Below, piece by piece: positions 35,924-46,048 of a stretch of DNA of 56,835 nucleotides. The stretch's first letter is position 1. Each line of letters begins with the position of its first letter. The stretch is taken from NCBI GenBank assembly GCA_964605185.1, contig CAZSBF010000013.1:1-56835 (forward strand). Reading direction: 5' to 3'. The notes under the pieces are model-generated. The model had not been told where the DNA came from, made no database searches, and worked only from the letters and a program-made list of their open reading frames with translations. The translations under genes and the position numbers were made by a program. This DNA is from JACRIM01 sp964605185. GTDB lineage: Bacteria > Planctomycetota > Phycisphaerae > UBA1845 > UTPLA1.

Positions 35924-38560
35924 TCACGGACAAATCGGCTTCGGCACCGCCAAGAGCAGCGCAACGAACGGCGGCACATCCGCCAGGGCCACGCCGCCGA
36001 CACCGTCGATATCCGCGCAGAGGCACGGGCATGCCAACGGACCCGGCACCGGGTTCAACAGGCAGTTAATAAACCGTTGAATGTCCAAACCATTGATAAC
36101 ACCGTCGGCGTTGATATCGCCTTCACAGGTGCAGGTCTGCGGCATGTTCGGCCAATCGGCATCGCTATGGATGTCGAGGCCGAGCCGATCGTCCACGCGG
36201 TGCGACACGAAGCGAAGCTGGCCGATGGGCACGCCCGGATTGCTTCGATCCACGATGATCACCTGGCCCGGGGGATAGTTGCCCGTGTAATTGGCCATGG
36301 TCGGCGGAACTTCCCAAATCTGCGATTGAACGTGGGCCGGCTGCTGGGTGATCAGATTCTGGAAGCCCGGAGGGGCGCCCGGCAACTGAACTTCCACGAA
36401 TACGTCGAAGAAGCTGTCCAATTGGAAGGGATCGCCCAAGGGGCCTTTCGACTGCCCGGGGCTGACCATATCCGGCCGTTCAATGACCGTAACCGGGCCG
36501 AATATGCTGTTGCCGGTGAGATTCATCGCGATGATCTCGGTATCGATGATCTCCTGCGGGCCCGATGGGAACGGGTTTCCGCGGCGAACGACCGTTGGGC
36601 CCGTCAGACCTCCAAGCGTAACAAACCCCGGCGGGCCGAAGAACTCGATCCCGACCTGTGCCGTTGTCACGGCAAGTGTATCAATTCCCGCCGGCGGGAG
36701 TTTTCGCGTCGGTGGCGGGAATGGCGGCGGGGGAACCGGCGGCCCGCCCATGATCGGTTGACACCAGAGCGTGCGATCTTGTCCGTTCTGATCGATACCG
36801 AACAGATAGAACGACATGTCCATCGACGCGGTGGGATCATCCGCACAGAACGTGAAATTGGCCCAGTGCAGATGGTTCATCCAGTTGTACAGCCAGTTCA
36901 TGTTGCAGCCCATGCCGAGCATGCCCACGAAGGCATCATCCATGTTGTGATAGCCGGGCGGCGTCGTGTGCCAACCCCAGAATGGTTGAGTGATGGGATT
37001 CCCCGGTACCGGAACGGCCTGCAAGCACAGGCAACCCGGGCCTTGAACCGGTGAATGACCGACTTCGGCCTGCACGCTCATCCAATACACGGCGCCAGGG
37101 ACCGGACGGAAGCGCCAACATGGACCGAAGATAGAACCGATGACCTCGCCATTGCCCAACGGAGGCTGCGTGTTGTCATGGGCGAGACATCCATTGAAAA
37201 GATCAACGTCATAACAGTAAATCGGGTGATTATCGCATCCAATCTTGCCCGTATTGGTTCGAATGACCGCGGGGTCATTGAACTCCCATTGAGCGAGCAA
37301 CCGTCCCGGCCGGCTCACCATCGTGTCGCATGGCAGGTACTGGAAGACACAAATCGTGCCGAGCGAACCAGCCGCGCAAGGTGGACAACTGGTGTTCCAC
37401 GTTGCACAGACGCGTGTGCGCGTGCCGATTGCCGGAACCGGAGGAGAGGCGAAACCGCAGCACGCGCCGGCGCCGATAAGGTAGAACCCAACGCCGCCGT
37501 CGGGAATGAACCTCGGGCAGGCCACGGTTCCGCCGATCGTGCCGCAGAAGTCAAAGTTGGAGTTCGGCGGGCATGGTTGCGCTGGCTGATCCTCGTGGAA
37601 GCCGACGGACCAACCGTCAATCGGTCGAACCGGCGGAGGATTCGACGGCTCAAACTGCGGATCGAGGTACGAGCCGTACCATCGCAGCTTGTCAATGATG
37701 AGTGGTTGTCCGGTGAGCGGCGGGCAACAATTCGCACCGCCTAATACGAAGCATTGAACGATGTTCTGGTCCTGATTGTTGACAATTCCATCGCAATTCA
37801 CGTCGGCCACCGTACAAGGGCCGACAGCCGGGCCGAAGCAGCCCGCCACAAAGGCGATGTCCAGCGTGCTGCACAGCCCATCGCCGTTTACATCGCAGCG
37901 GCATTGCGGGCATCCATCGATCCTGAAGTCATCCGCGACGACTCGGTTTTTGTAGCAGTTGACGGTCGTGCAATCGGTTCCCGGCTCACGCCACGTGCCG
38001 CCGGCGGCCAGGCAAGCCGACTGAGTCAGTACCTGACAGGTATGGTCGGGCAGGCAACAGGCGCGAACTTCGCGAACCTGCCCGCGAATCTCGCCGGCAC
38101 CGCAGGTTTGCGAGTGGATGTTGACATAGTACCTTGAGTTCAGCAGGTCTCCTTGTTGCGCGGCCGTCAGCACCGGAGAGTTGCCGATCTTGGGAGAACC
38201 AAGGGGCAAACCAAAGACGATCCCGGCGGTAACGGGGGGAGTCCCGCCGCAATCACTTGCCGGGCCATGGAAATGGGCGGCGATTTCGGGAGAGGTGAGT
38301 CCTCCGATAGTGATGTTGTAGGCGGCGATGCCGGTTGCCGTGTCGAGTTGCACCGTGCCATTGCCTGTTCCGGGGGAGCCACCGGCCGGACACGGCGGAC
38401 ACTCTTGGCCGAGCGTCACAATGAAGTTGTGGATGGTTGCCCTGGTCGTTGCGGTGAGCGCGAGACTCAACAGCGCAAACAGCACGAGCCATCTGCCTCG
38501 TCTCAGCAATTGGTTACGAACGGGAAGTGGGATTACTTGTTTTTTCATACAACAATTCAT
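35924..38560 (-). CDS. Large secreted protein with CHRD-like and dockerin-type domains
   Basis: 878 residues; ATG at 38560 with GGAGG 7 bases upstream. After a signal peptide (about 20-42) comes a CHRD-like domain (GNGTVQLDTATGIAAYNITIGGL...HFHGPASDCG...VNIHSQTCGAGEIRGQV), a Cys-rich linker (CCLPDHTCQVLTQSACLAAGG), a first pair of dockerin-type loops (CDVNGDGLCSTLDIAFVAGCFG and DVNCDGIVNNQDQNIVQC), a large Cys- and Trp-rich region without named domain, and a second pair near the C-terminus (GDINADGVINGLDIQRFINCLL). CHRD domains bind chordin-like targets or act as structural modules; function here is unknown. A strong terminator follows. Confidence 0.9.
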   Translation of the reverse strand: MNCCMKKQVIPLPVRNQLLRRGRWLVLFALLSLALTATTRATIHNFIVTLGQECPPCPAGGSPGTGNGTVQLDTATGIAAYNITIGGLTSPEIAAHFHGPASDCGGTPPVTAGIVFGLPLGSPKIGNSPVLTAAQQGDLLNSRYYVNIHSQTCGAGEIRGQVREVRACCLPDHTCQVLTQSACLAAGGTWREPGTDCTTVNCYKNRVVADDFRIDGCPQCRCDVNGDGLCSTLDIAFVAGCFGPAVGPCTVADVNCDGIVNNQDQNIVQCFVLGGANCCPPLTGQPLIIDKLRWYGSYLDPQFEPSNPPPVRPIDGWSVGFHEDQPAQPCPPNSNFDFCGTIGGTVACPRFIPDGGVGFYLIGAGACCGFASPPVPAIGTRTRVCATWNTSCPPCAAGSLGTICVFQYLPCDTMVSRPGRLLAQWEFNDPAVIRTNTGKIGCDNHPIYCYDVDLFNGCLAHDNTQPPLGNGEVIGSIFGPCWRFRPVPGAVYWMSVQAEVGHSPVQGPGCLCLQAVPVPGNPITQPFWGWHTTPPGYHNMDDAFVGMLGMGCNMNWLYNWMNHLHWANFTFCADDPTASMDMSFYLFGIDQNGQDRTLWCQPIMGGPPVPPPPFPPPTRKLPPAGIDTLAVTTAQVGIEFFGPPGFVTLGGLTGPTVVRRGNPFPSGPQEIIDTEIIAMNLTGNSIFGPVTVIERPDMVSPGQSKGPLGDPFQLDSFFDVFVEVQLPGAPPGFQNLITQQPAHVQSQIWEVPPTMANYTGNYPPGQVIIVDRSNPGVPIGQLRFVSHRVDDRLGLDIHSDADWPNMPQTCTCEGDINADGVINGLDIQRFINCLLNPVPGPLACPCLCADIDGVGGVALADVPPFVALLLAVPKPICP

Positions 38561-38984
38561 AACTGTACCTCCGGCTACAAGGACTCGCTTGCTCCCGCTC
38601 GAAAGAACAAGTCACAAGGCCACCCGGCAACGCGCAGGGTCGACCTCTGAAGAACGAATGATTCCCAAATAATTTCTCCTGCCGCCATGGGCGTCGGGTC
38701 AGGAGCAATTACGATCAATTAAACGATGCACGGCACTGCGGCCATGCGAACATTCAACCGCATCAAGAAGTCGGTGAAGCCGGGTGTGTGCACCGACATG
38801 ACAATGAGGTTCCCCCCTCCGGAGACATGCAGGGGTACTGAACGACCTTATTGTGACGATTCCAAGGCTATCAAGTCAAGTTAATTGGGTACGAAGATTG
38901 AAAGGTAACGAGGCCGAACCGGCTTGCGATAAGTGTGCCCTCGACCGATGGTTAGATGGAATCCGGGGTGCCGTTAACCGCGAA
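38561..38984. other. 424-base gene-free region upstream of the CHRD/dockerin gene
   Basis: AT-richer than the flanks. A possible minus-strand promoter (TTGACT 38874-38879, 18-base spacer, CACAAT 38850-38855) would give a leader of about 285 bases. No open frame of note and no convincing riboswitch was seen. Confidence 0.4.
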
Positions 38985-39506
38985 TTAACGTTGATTTATT
39001 AGAAGCGCCTGCGTGTCTTTTCGCAGCGACTCGTTTTTAAGGCCGGCCTTTTCGGCGGCGCGGAGGGCCTCTTCGGCCGCACACTTTCCTGATAATCCGA
39101 GATACACCCCGTAGGCCGCGCCGGCGCGATTGCCGCCGGCGCAGTGCAGGAGAATCTTTTCGCCCTTGTGTTTCTCGAAGCCGTCGACGACGGCCTTTGC
39201 CTGTTCGGGCGACATCTGATCGGACTTCATGGGGATGTGGATGTAATTAAGACCGAGCGATTCGGCGGCGGCGCGTTCCGCCGCCGCGCCTTCCTGTTCG
39301 CCGCGAAGATCGATCACGGTGGTGACGCCGCGCGATTTCATTTCGCGAAGGCCGGCTTCGGTGGGTGCGCCGGCGATGTAAACGCGATCATCCTGAACGA
39401 CGTTCTTCACGCCGGCGATCTCAATGGGCTGGGGATTGAGTTGATGGCAAGCGGTGAGTGCCGCCGCCATCAAGCCAAGCAATGCTGCCTTCAAGGTACG
39501 CGACAT
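38985..39506 (-). CDS. Cys-based (dual-specificity/PTP-like) phosphatase lipoprotein
   Basis: 173 residues. Lipobox LTAC at residue 20 indicates an envelope lipoprotein. The active-site loop H121-C-A-G-G-N-R127-A-G fits the HCx5R signature of cysteine phosphatases, and TVIDLRGEQEG resembles the DLR motif of the beta-lactamase-hydrolase-like/DSP family. It starts 9 bases after the stop of the upstream subtilase gene, so the two are probably cotranscribed. A phosphatase outside the cytoplasm may act on phosphorylated cell-surface molecules (inference). Confidence 0.88.
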   Translation of the reverse strand: MSRTLKAALLGLMAAALTACHQLNPQPIEIAGVKNVVQDDRVYIAGAPTEAGLREMKSRGVTTVIDLRGEQEGAAAERAAAESLGLNYIHIPMKSDQMSPEQAKAVVDGFEKHKGEKILLHCAGGNRAGAAYGVYLGLSGKCAAEEALRAAEKAGLKNESLRKDTQALLINQR

Positions 39507-39515
39507 AGCCGCGTA

Positions 39516-41990
39516 CTATGGACATCCGCCATTGAGAATGCAATCGACGAAGTTGGGGACATCCGCATCATCCACGAGTTCGTTGGGAATTGCTTCGAGG
39601 TCCCCGGCGCAGCGTTCGACGGGAATGGCGCCGCCGTTTACGACGATCTCGCTGAATCGGGCGATGTCGCCGCCATCGACGAGGCCGTCGCGGTTCACGT
39701 CGCCGCGAATGCAGGTGAGCGAAACCCTGAACGCGCCCGGCAATGTCGCCGTCTGCAAATCGGGATTGGTAAGGACCACATCCCAGTTGCCCGGTTCGGC
39801 AGCCGTCAAATCGAAGTTGCAGGTGACGCGATCATTCGTGACGACCGCGGTGCCGGATGCCACGATGTCGGGCTGCCCGGTCAACGCGAGCTTGACCGTG
39901 GTCGTTCCGGAGAGCTGGAAGTTCTCGCCGTCGAGGTCGGTGATGGCGACGATGGAACCCGAGTCGCCGGAATCCGGGGTGATCGCGTTGAGAATCGGTG
40001 CGGCGGCCTGGTCGGAGACATCACCGGTGACAACGAGGGCGAAGCCCTGGAGGCCGAAGTTCACCGCGGCGGCCTTCACGCGAACGGTCCACTGACCGAC
40101 GGGCGGCGCGTTGAGCATGACCATTTCGACGTTGTTCTTGGCGTCCTTGGTGCCGCCGACGGTGGAGACGCCGTTCGTGATCTGATTGCCGAGATAGAGT
40201 GTGCTGATCGGGGTGACGACTTCGAGGTCGAGATCATTGATGACGGGGTTGCCGCTGCCGACCGAGGCCGAGGCTTCCTTGTCCGTCCAAACCAGCGTGA
40301 TCTTGAGCGGCTCGGTGGAGCCATCGACGTTAATGGAATACTCCAGCTGCTGGCCGGTGGACATGCCGTCGGCATTGCGGATGTCGGCGGGGACGATGAG
40401 GTTTCGCGTGTTGCCGGAGAAATAGAGCGAGTTTTCGAGGAGGAGTCGGCCCCATCCTTCGCGGACGCCGGGATAGCCTGCGGCAGTCATGTCGACTGTC
40501 CCGTTCAGCAGGGTTGCTTTGATAAGTGCGCCGCTGGGCGTGAAGCCATCCGGGGCGTTGGCGGTGCCGGAGGGGTAATAGCCGTTCATGTAATACTGTC
40601 GCACAAGCATTCCCGCGCCAGCCACCGCAGGGCAAGCCATTGAGGTGCCGGTGAGCTGAGCGGTCGAGCACGAGGTGCCCGAACCACTTGCGGAATTGGT
40701 GTTGCAGCCGGGGGCCCAGATTTCAGGCTTGCGGCGACCATCGACCGTGGGGCCGGCGCCGCCGGTGCAAAAGTTGCCCTGGGTCGGCGTGTCGTTTGAA
40801 TTGCCTACGGCGAGGACGTTCTTGGCGTTCTCAGGGTTCTTCAGGGCGCTGAGGTTCGTCACCGCGAAACAAACGAGCGCCTCTTCCTGATCATAGGAAA
40901 TGCGATCGATGCCGCGACAGAGGCCGTCGTAGTTTGTCGTTCCGTCGTTGCCCCAACTGTTGGTGAAGATGCGTGCGCCCTGGCCAAACTGCGTATTGGC
41001 CGCGTTGTAAAAGCCGGTATCGGAAAAGGCCGGCGTCGGGGTGTGAACCAGCTTTCCGCCATAGGCCATGCCGCGCAGGTTGCTGGTAGTGCCGTTGAAA
41101 TCCTCGCCGACGGACGTGCCGGCGGTGTGCGTGCCGTGTTGGTTGTATCCAGCCGTGGTGTTGTAGGCGACGATTTTGCGATGGAGCGGTCCAATGGGAT
41201 TTATGGGGTCGATGAAGGCACAGTGGGTCTGGTTCACCTTGCCGTCCATGTGGCCGAGGATCTGGCCGGTGCCGGTGAGGCCGTTGGCCCAGATGGTCGT
41301 CGAGTCGGTGACGTTGGTTTGGATGACCCAACGCGTGGTGGCGTTGCGATCGGTGATCTCGGGGGCTTCTTCAACGTAGTGCACGTCGGCGATCGCGGCG
41401 AGGCGGGCAACCTCTGCGCTGGGCACAGTGGCCGAGATGACGAGTGTTCCGCCTTCATCCTCGATGTAATGAATCTTGTTTCCGCGCATCGCGCCGATGG
41501 CATCAACGGCTTTCGACGTCCCGTGGCCGGCGAACATGGTGACAAGGATCGGCGTCATGCCCTGTGCGGCGAGTTCCTGCCGCTCCTGCGTGAGGTGGGC
41601 GCGCGCGCCGAGTTCGGGGTCGACCTTCCAGGCCGATTGGAATTCGCCAATCCAGGTGACGAACGGCAGTTGGTTGATCGCGGCCGGCGCGACACCTTTG
41701 AGGTCGGCGACGTATGCGAAGGACGGCAGGTATTCACCGAGCACCACGCCTGCATTGCGAAGCGATTCGGCGCGCTGCTTTGTGAGGGGGCCGTCCAGTT
41801 GAACGACATGCATGCGATCCGTCGCAAAGGCATCGGCGCGAACATGCTTAAGGTTTTCGAGGGCGGCGGTTTCTTTGACGCCGACATTGAGGAAGAGCTT
41901 GCCGGCCTGCGCATCTTCAGCGCGGGCGGCGCCGGCCAAAGCGGCAAGTAGAGACAACGCGAGCACGGCCCCGGTGATTCGGGTATTCAT
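39516..41990 (-). CDS. Secreted subtilisin-like serine peptidase with dockerin-type end (paralogue A)
   Basis: 824 residues; AGGAA 8 bases upstream. Signal peptide to about residue 24, prodomain-like part (HVVQLDGPLTKQRAESLRNAGV) to about 230, S8 domain with Asp249 (GHMDGKVN), His285 (NQHGTHTAG) and Ser450 (GTSMACPAVAG). The Asp loop lacks the usual D-T/S-G. A beta-sandwich (P-domain-like) region, an Ig/IPT-like domain and two EF-hand-type loops (GDVNRDGLVDGGDIARF; DADVPNFVDCILNGGCP) follow. 46049-48508 is a paralogue with the same order. Likely exported and surface-bound through the C-terminal part (inference). Confidence 0.93.
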   Translation of the reverse strand: MNTRITGAVLALSLLAALAGAARAEDAQAGKLFLNVGVKETAALENLKHVRADAFATDRMHVVQLDGPLTKQRAESLRNAGVVLGEYLPSFAYVADLKGVAPAAINQLPFVTWIGEFQSAWKVDPELGARAHLTQERQELAAQGMTPILVTMFAGHGTSKAVDAIGAMRGNKIHYIEDEGGTLVISATVPSAEVARLAAIADVHYVEEAPEITDRNATTRWVIQTNVTDSTTIWANGLTGTGQILGHMDGKVNQTHCAFIDPINPIGPLHRKIVAYNTTAGYNQHGTHTAGTSVGEDFNGTTSNLRGMAYGGKLVHTPTPAFSDTGFYNAANTQFGQGARIFTNSWGNDGTTNYDGLCRGIDRISYDQEEALVCFAVTNLSALKNPENAKNVLAVGNSNDTPTQGNFCTGGAGPTVDGRRKPEIWAPGCNTNSASGSGTSCSTAQLTGTSMACPAVAGAGMLVRQYYMNGYYPSGTANAPDGFTPSGALIKATLLNGTVDMTAAGYPGVREGWGRLLLENSLYFSGNTRNLIVPADIRNADGMSTGQQLEYSINVDGSTEPLKITLVWTDKEASASVGSGNPVINDLDLEVVTPISTLYLGNQITNGVSTVGGTKDAKNNVEMVMLNAPPVGQWTVRVKAAAVNFGLQGFALVVTGDVSDQAAAPILNAITPDSGDSGSIVAITDLDGENFQLSGTTTVKLALTGQPDIVASGTAVVTNDRVTCNFDLTAAEPGNWDVVLTNPDLQTATLPGAFRVSLTCIRGDVNRDGLVDGGDIARFSEIVVNGGAIPVERCAGDLEAIPNELVDDADVPNFVDCILNGGCP

Positions 41991-42257
41991 GAAAGATTCC
42001 TGATTGAATAACGGGCGATGGTTTCCGCCGTAAATACAGCGGATCTAAGGCGATCGGTTCCCTGCTCCTCCACCTCCAAAACGCCCTGGACAATCAAATA
42101 ATGATATCGGCGCGGCTGTGGAAATGCGAGCGCCGCGTCAGGAAGAAGATGAGGATTGTCCCAAAATAGGGGCTGTCCCCGTGTGGTAATACACACGGAG
42201 ACAGCGTTCATCCTGCATATTATTCCGCACAGCGGACTCTGCGGAATCACAATGCCA
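41991..42257. other. Intergenic hairpin-rich spacer between two subtilases
   Basis: Contains CTGTC-C-CCGTGTG paired with CACACGG-A-GACAG (42173-42204, one mismatch) and ATTCCGCA/TGCGGAAT (42222-42247). Neither is followed by a T run on the minus strand, so they may be repeats or mRNA processing structures rather than terminators. Confidence 0.5.
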
Positions 42258-45200
42258 TTACGGACAGGCGATGCCGAGAAGGCAATTGACGAAGCTTGTA
42301 ACGTCTGCAACGGTGAACGCATTGTCCACGTTCATGTCGGCGCAGATGCAGCCGGAGGTCAGCGGCGTTCCCGTCACGAAACAACGCGTAAACAGGGCGA
42401 TGTCGGCGCCGTTCACGCCACTCGATGCGGTCATGTCGCCCTTGGCCACGGGGCACGGAATGGCGCAATTCGCGACGATTCGCGACATCACCGTCTGTCG
42501 ATCGGCGGCGGAGGTAATCGCCTCAAACGGGAAGCCCATGTACACCGTGCGATAGCCGAGTGCGGTCTTGTAGATCGCCGCATCGCCCGAATTGCCGGTG
42601 AACGCCAGTCCTGTCGCGGGGCCCGTCGGCGAGACGCGATCGCTGAAGTTCGTGAAGGGATAGCTCAGTGCGTACGGGCCGAGTCCGGCGAACGGACCGC
42701 CGGCCGAACCCGTCACCGTTGTTTGTGCGACGTCGGAGGTGGCGGGATTGGCCAGGCCCAGATAGGCCGCCATGAAGGTCGTCGGCGTGTTATGCCCGGC
42801 GCCGCCGCGATCCCAAAGATAATCCTGGCTGGAGATGAAGAAGCATTTGCCCCCGGAGGATAGCCAAGTGGTCAGCGCCGCTTCGCCGGCCGTGCCGGGA
42901 CCACAGGCTCCGCCGAACTCGTCGCCGGTGAACCAGATCACGAGGGTGTAGGGCGACAGATCGCCTGCGGTTGGTTCGGTGTCGGTGTTGTTGGTGTTCC
43001 AGACGTCATACGACCAACCGAGCGAGTCCAGCGCGGCGGTGTAAAACGAACGCACGTCGGGACCGTTGTCGTCGTCGTCGACCAACAGAATGCTCGGTGA
43101 CAGTTTGGTGATGAAGTAGAACGGAGCCGACCATGCGCCGGTGCCGCACAAGTTTGTCGAGCGTGATCGCCAGTAATACGTCGTGCCCGTTGCGAGTGAC
43201 GGCGTGACGTTGAAGGTCCCCGTCGCGAGGCCGGTCGCGCTCGCCACGATGTTTGTGAAGCCGGCATCGGTGGCGACCTGCACGTCGTGTGTCACCGCCT
43301 GTGCGCTGGGTGTCCAGGTAAGCGTCGGCGACAGCACCTGATTCGCGGCACCGTCGGTCGGCGTGCTGAGTGTCGGCGGGGTGGGGGCCGCGGAATAGAG
43401 CTTTAATGTCACAGCTGCCGAACGATTGATGATGCCCGAGACGCCGTTGATGGTGACGTTGTATGTGCCCGCGACGGCAGCGCCGGTGTTGGAAATGGTC
43501 AGGGTGCTGCTTCCCAGCGGCAACACAGGATTTGTAGAGAAGTTCGTTGTCGTGCCGACGGGCGCCCCGCTGACCGAGAGGGTGACGGGATCGGTGAAGC
43601 CCATGACTTGGCCGACATTGATGTTGTACACGGCGTCGGACGGGGCACAGATGCTCACGGACGTCGGCGACGGCACAAGCGTGAAGCCCGGGTTCTGGGC
43701 GCAGTTGTAACAGACAAACGCGAAGTCCTGATCGGTCGCATCACCCTGATTCGGGATGCCGTCGGAGGAAATGTTCGTCGCCTTGACCGTCACGGTGTAC
43801 GTGCCCGGCGCGGTAGGACCGACGAAGATGCCCTCGGTATTGTTCTTGTTGTCCGCGACGCCGCCGGTGGTCGACCAGCCGCTCGCGTTGAAGACGTTTC
43901 CACGATAGGTGTTGCCGCCATCGACAACTTCAAGATCGAGGTTGTTGTTCCACGCCGGCGTTGCGCCGCCGAGGCCGTGGCCGGGGGCGTCGGTCCAGAC
44001 GAGCATCATCTTGACGGGCTTCGATGGGTCGGCAGCGGCGACGGTGACGCTCCACTGCTCGCCGGTGTTATCGAAGATCTGGGGATTGTCGAAGTAGCGC
44101 ACGGATACGGATGGAGCGATGACCGCATCGAGATCCATGCGGCCCCAGCCCTGCTTGCTGTCGAAAGGGTGCCCGAGCACGCCGCCGTCGGCATCGAGGT
44201 GCGTGGCGAGATCGTGCGCCACGGGCAGGAACGCAGCCTTCACCAACGCGGGGCTTGGGTCCGAGGTGAAGCCGGGGAGGCCGCGGTAATACTGGAAGAA
44301 GAGCGCGACCGCTCCGCTGACATGCGGCGATGCCATGCTGGTTCCGCAGAGCAACGTATATGTGCTGGTCGTCGTGGTCGAATCAACATAGCAACCGGGG
44401 GCGACCATGTGCGGAATGGTGCGGCCGTCGAGGGCGGGGCCGTGGGCACTGTTCGACGAGACATCGTCGATCTGCAGAATCTGTGTGCCGCTGCCGCTGT
44501 TCTGCATCTTGGTCGAGCCGATGGTGAACATGTTCTTGCCTTCATCGGGCGTGCCCTGTGTGCTGGTGCCGCCATTGCCATTCATGAAGGAGAGGACAAA
44601 CGTGAGCGGTTGATTGCCCGCAGCGCCCGGGTCGGCATCGCGCACACCGACGTCCACTTCACGGGTGTCGTCGTCATAGCCGAGCGGCGAACCAGCCGGG
44701 CCCCAACTGTTGCCGGAAAGCTCCGCACCGTTGTTGTAGGACTGGGTCATGAGCAGGAGCATTCCGCCCGGATTCTGAAAGGTCGGGCTGTAGAGTTGCT
44801 CGACCAGATTGGCGCCCGGGGCAACGCCGAGGCCGCGCTTGAAGCCTCGCACATCGAGCGTTCCGGAGGCTGCGTCGCCGGCCATAATGCCGGCGGTGTG
44901 TGTGCCGTGGCTGCTGGAGGTCGCGCCGCCGCAGGTTGAACCAACACACGCGACAATACGGCCGACCAAGTCGGCGTGATTGTTCTGCACCCCGCTGTCG
45001 ACGTTGGCGATGACGACGCCCGCGCCATTGATCCCGAGGTTGGTGAGATACGTTTGATAGCCGACGAAGGCGAGGTTGGTGCCGTCGTAGTTACCGACGT
45101 TGATCTGATCGCTCATTTCGCCGCGGAGGCCGCCATCGGTGGGGATGGGGCGCAGCGAATAGACACCGGAAACCGAAACCGCGGAGGTGAGCTTGTCGGC

Positions 45201-45920
45201 CGGGAGGACAAGCCTCACGGATTCAAAAGTCGCATCGATGATTCCGCGACCCTCGATCTTCGCGCCCATCGCTTCAATCTCGGCGATGACGCGGTCAACG
45301 TCGGCGCCGCGATAGATCATGATTCGAGCGTCGATCTCTGAAGCGGCGGTGTTGCGCCACTGCGGCTGCACCTTGTAGGCGGGGACGAAATCGCCGGTCC
45401 AGCGGATTTCGGAGGCGGCACGATTCGCGGTCAACGCCGCCGTATCGCACCAGACGACATAGGTGTATGGATGGATGTATTGCAGGACGCGGACGCCGTT
45501 GTCTTCGAGCCGGGAAAGCCACTCGGCGCGGGTCGGGCCGACGAACTGCACCAAGCGCAGGTCAGCGCCGGTCGCGCGGGACACGTCCCAGCCGGCCGGC
45601 AGAGTCGGAGCGCCGCGCAGCGGGTCGAACGAAACGCCGCCGAGCTGCAGTGCGAAGGTGTTGGTGTGATCCTCGATCTCTTCGGGCGACAGGGACAGCG
45701 CGGCGAAGTCGGCCTCGGACAATTCGAGCCAGCGAAACGTGCCGTAGTCGTAGGCGTTGATCGGCGACAGCGACGCCGTGGCAGCGCGGGCCGACGGGGT
45801 ATTCGCCACTTTGACGAAGCGGCCGCGCACTGGTTGTGTGTCGTTTCGTCCGGCATGGGCGGACACGGCAAGCGCCAGGACGACGATAACGGCGCGCAGC
45901 ATGGAATGAGAAAAACGCAT
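42258..45920 (-). CDS. Large secreted subtilisin-like serine peptidase with FN3 and dockerin-type domains (member B)
   Basis: 1220 residues from the ATG at 45920 (GGAGGG 5 bases upstream). Signal peptide to about 25; S8 domain with canonical VIANVDSGVQNNH (Asp), SSHGTHTAG (His) and GTSMASPHVSG (Ser). It continues with a P-domain-like beta sandwich, an FN3-like domain (SPTLTWTPSAQAVTHDVQVATD), a ThuA/GATase-like alpha/beta domain (ILLVDDDDNGPDVRSFYTAALDSLGWSYDVW) and a C-terminal pair of EF-hand-type loops (ADMNVDNAFTVADVTSF). It differs from the flanking paralogues A and C but has their gene orientation. A good promoter lies at 46001-46030. Confidence 0.94.
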   Translation of the reverse strand: MRFSHSMLRAVIVVLALAVSAHAGRNDTQPVRGRFVKVANTPSARAATASLSPINAYDYGTFRWLELSEADFAALSLSPEEIEDHTNTFALQLGGVSFDPLRGAPTLPAGWDVSRATGADLRLVQFVGPTRAEWLSRLEDNGVRVLQYIHPYTYVVWCDTAALTANRAASEIRWTGDFVPAYKVQPQWRNTAASEIDARIMIYRGADVDRVIAEIEAMGAKIEGRGIIDATFESVRLVLPADKLTSAVSVSGVYSLRPIPTDGGLRGEMSDQINVGNYDGTNLAFVGYQTYLTNLGINGAGVVIANVDSGVQNNHADLVGRIVACVGSTCGGATSSSHGTHTAGIMAGDAASGTLDVRGFKRGLGVAPGANLVEQLYSPTFQNPGGMLLLMTQSYNNGAELSGNSWGPAGSPLGYDDDTREVDVGVRDADPGAAGNQPLTFVLSFMNGNGGTSTQGTPDEGKNMFTIGSTKMQNSGSGTQILQIDDVSSNSAHGPALDGRTIPHMVAPGCYVDSTTTTSTYTLLCGTSMASPHVSGAVALFFQYYRGLPGFTSDPSPALVKAAFLPVAHDLATHLDADGGVLGHPFDSKQGWGRMDLDAVIAPSVSVRYFDNPQIFDNTGEQWSVTVAAADPSKPVKMMLVWTDAPGHGLGGATPAWNNNLDLEVVDGGNTYRGNVFNASGWSTTGGVADNKNNTEGIFVGPTAPGTYTVTVKATNISSDGIPNQGDATDQDFAFVCYNCAQNPGFTLVPSPTSVSICAPSDAVYNINVGQVMGFTDPVTLSVSGAPVGTTTNFSTNPVLPLGSSTLTISNTGAAVAGTYNVTINGVSGIINRSAAVTLKLYSAAPTPPTLSTPTDGAANQVLSPTLTWTPSAQAVTHDVQVATDAGFTNIVASATGLATGTFNVTPSLATGTTYYWRSRSTNLCGTGAWSAPFYFITKLSPSILLVDDDDNGPDVRSFYTAALDSLGWSYDVWNTNNTDTEPTAGDLSPYTLVIWFTGDEFGGACGPGTAGEAALTTWLSSGGKCFFISSQDYLWDRGGAGHNTPTTFMAAYLGLANPATSDVAQTTVTGSAGGPFAGLGPYALSYPFTNFSDRVSPTGPATGLAFTGNSGDAAIYKTALGYRTVYMGFPFEAITSAADRQTVMSRIVANCAIPCPVAKGDMTASSGVNGADIALFTRCFVTGTPLTSGCICADMNVDNAFTVADVTSFVNCLLGIACP

Positions 45921-46000
45921 CACACCCTCCGATTGCACGGGAACTCCGGAGCGCCCTCCGCTCCATCCATCAGAATGACGGACTTGGTCCCACGAGTACT

Positions 46001-46030
46001 AGTATACCGAATTCAAAGGGTGCGACACAA
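46001..46030 (-). promoter_or_regulatory. Sigma-70-type promoter for subtilase B
   Basis: On the minus strand TTGTGT (46030-46025), 18-base spacer, TATACT (46006-46001), about 80 bases upstream of the ATG at 45920. Confidence 0.5.
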
Positions 46031-46048
46031 CGATGATGCGATGGATCT

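Noticed and set aside
41991..42257. Riboswitch or intrinsic terminator between subtilases
   Set aside because: Hairpins lack a downstream T run and match no known riboswitch core; reported only as hairpins.
43608..44939. A 443-codon plus-strand frame inside subtilase B
   Set aside because: Antisense to catalytic motifs of a clear peptidase; no domain similarity.
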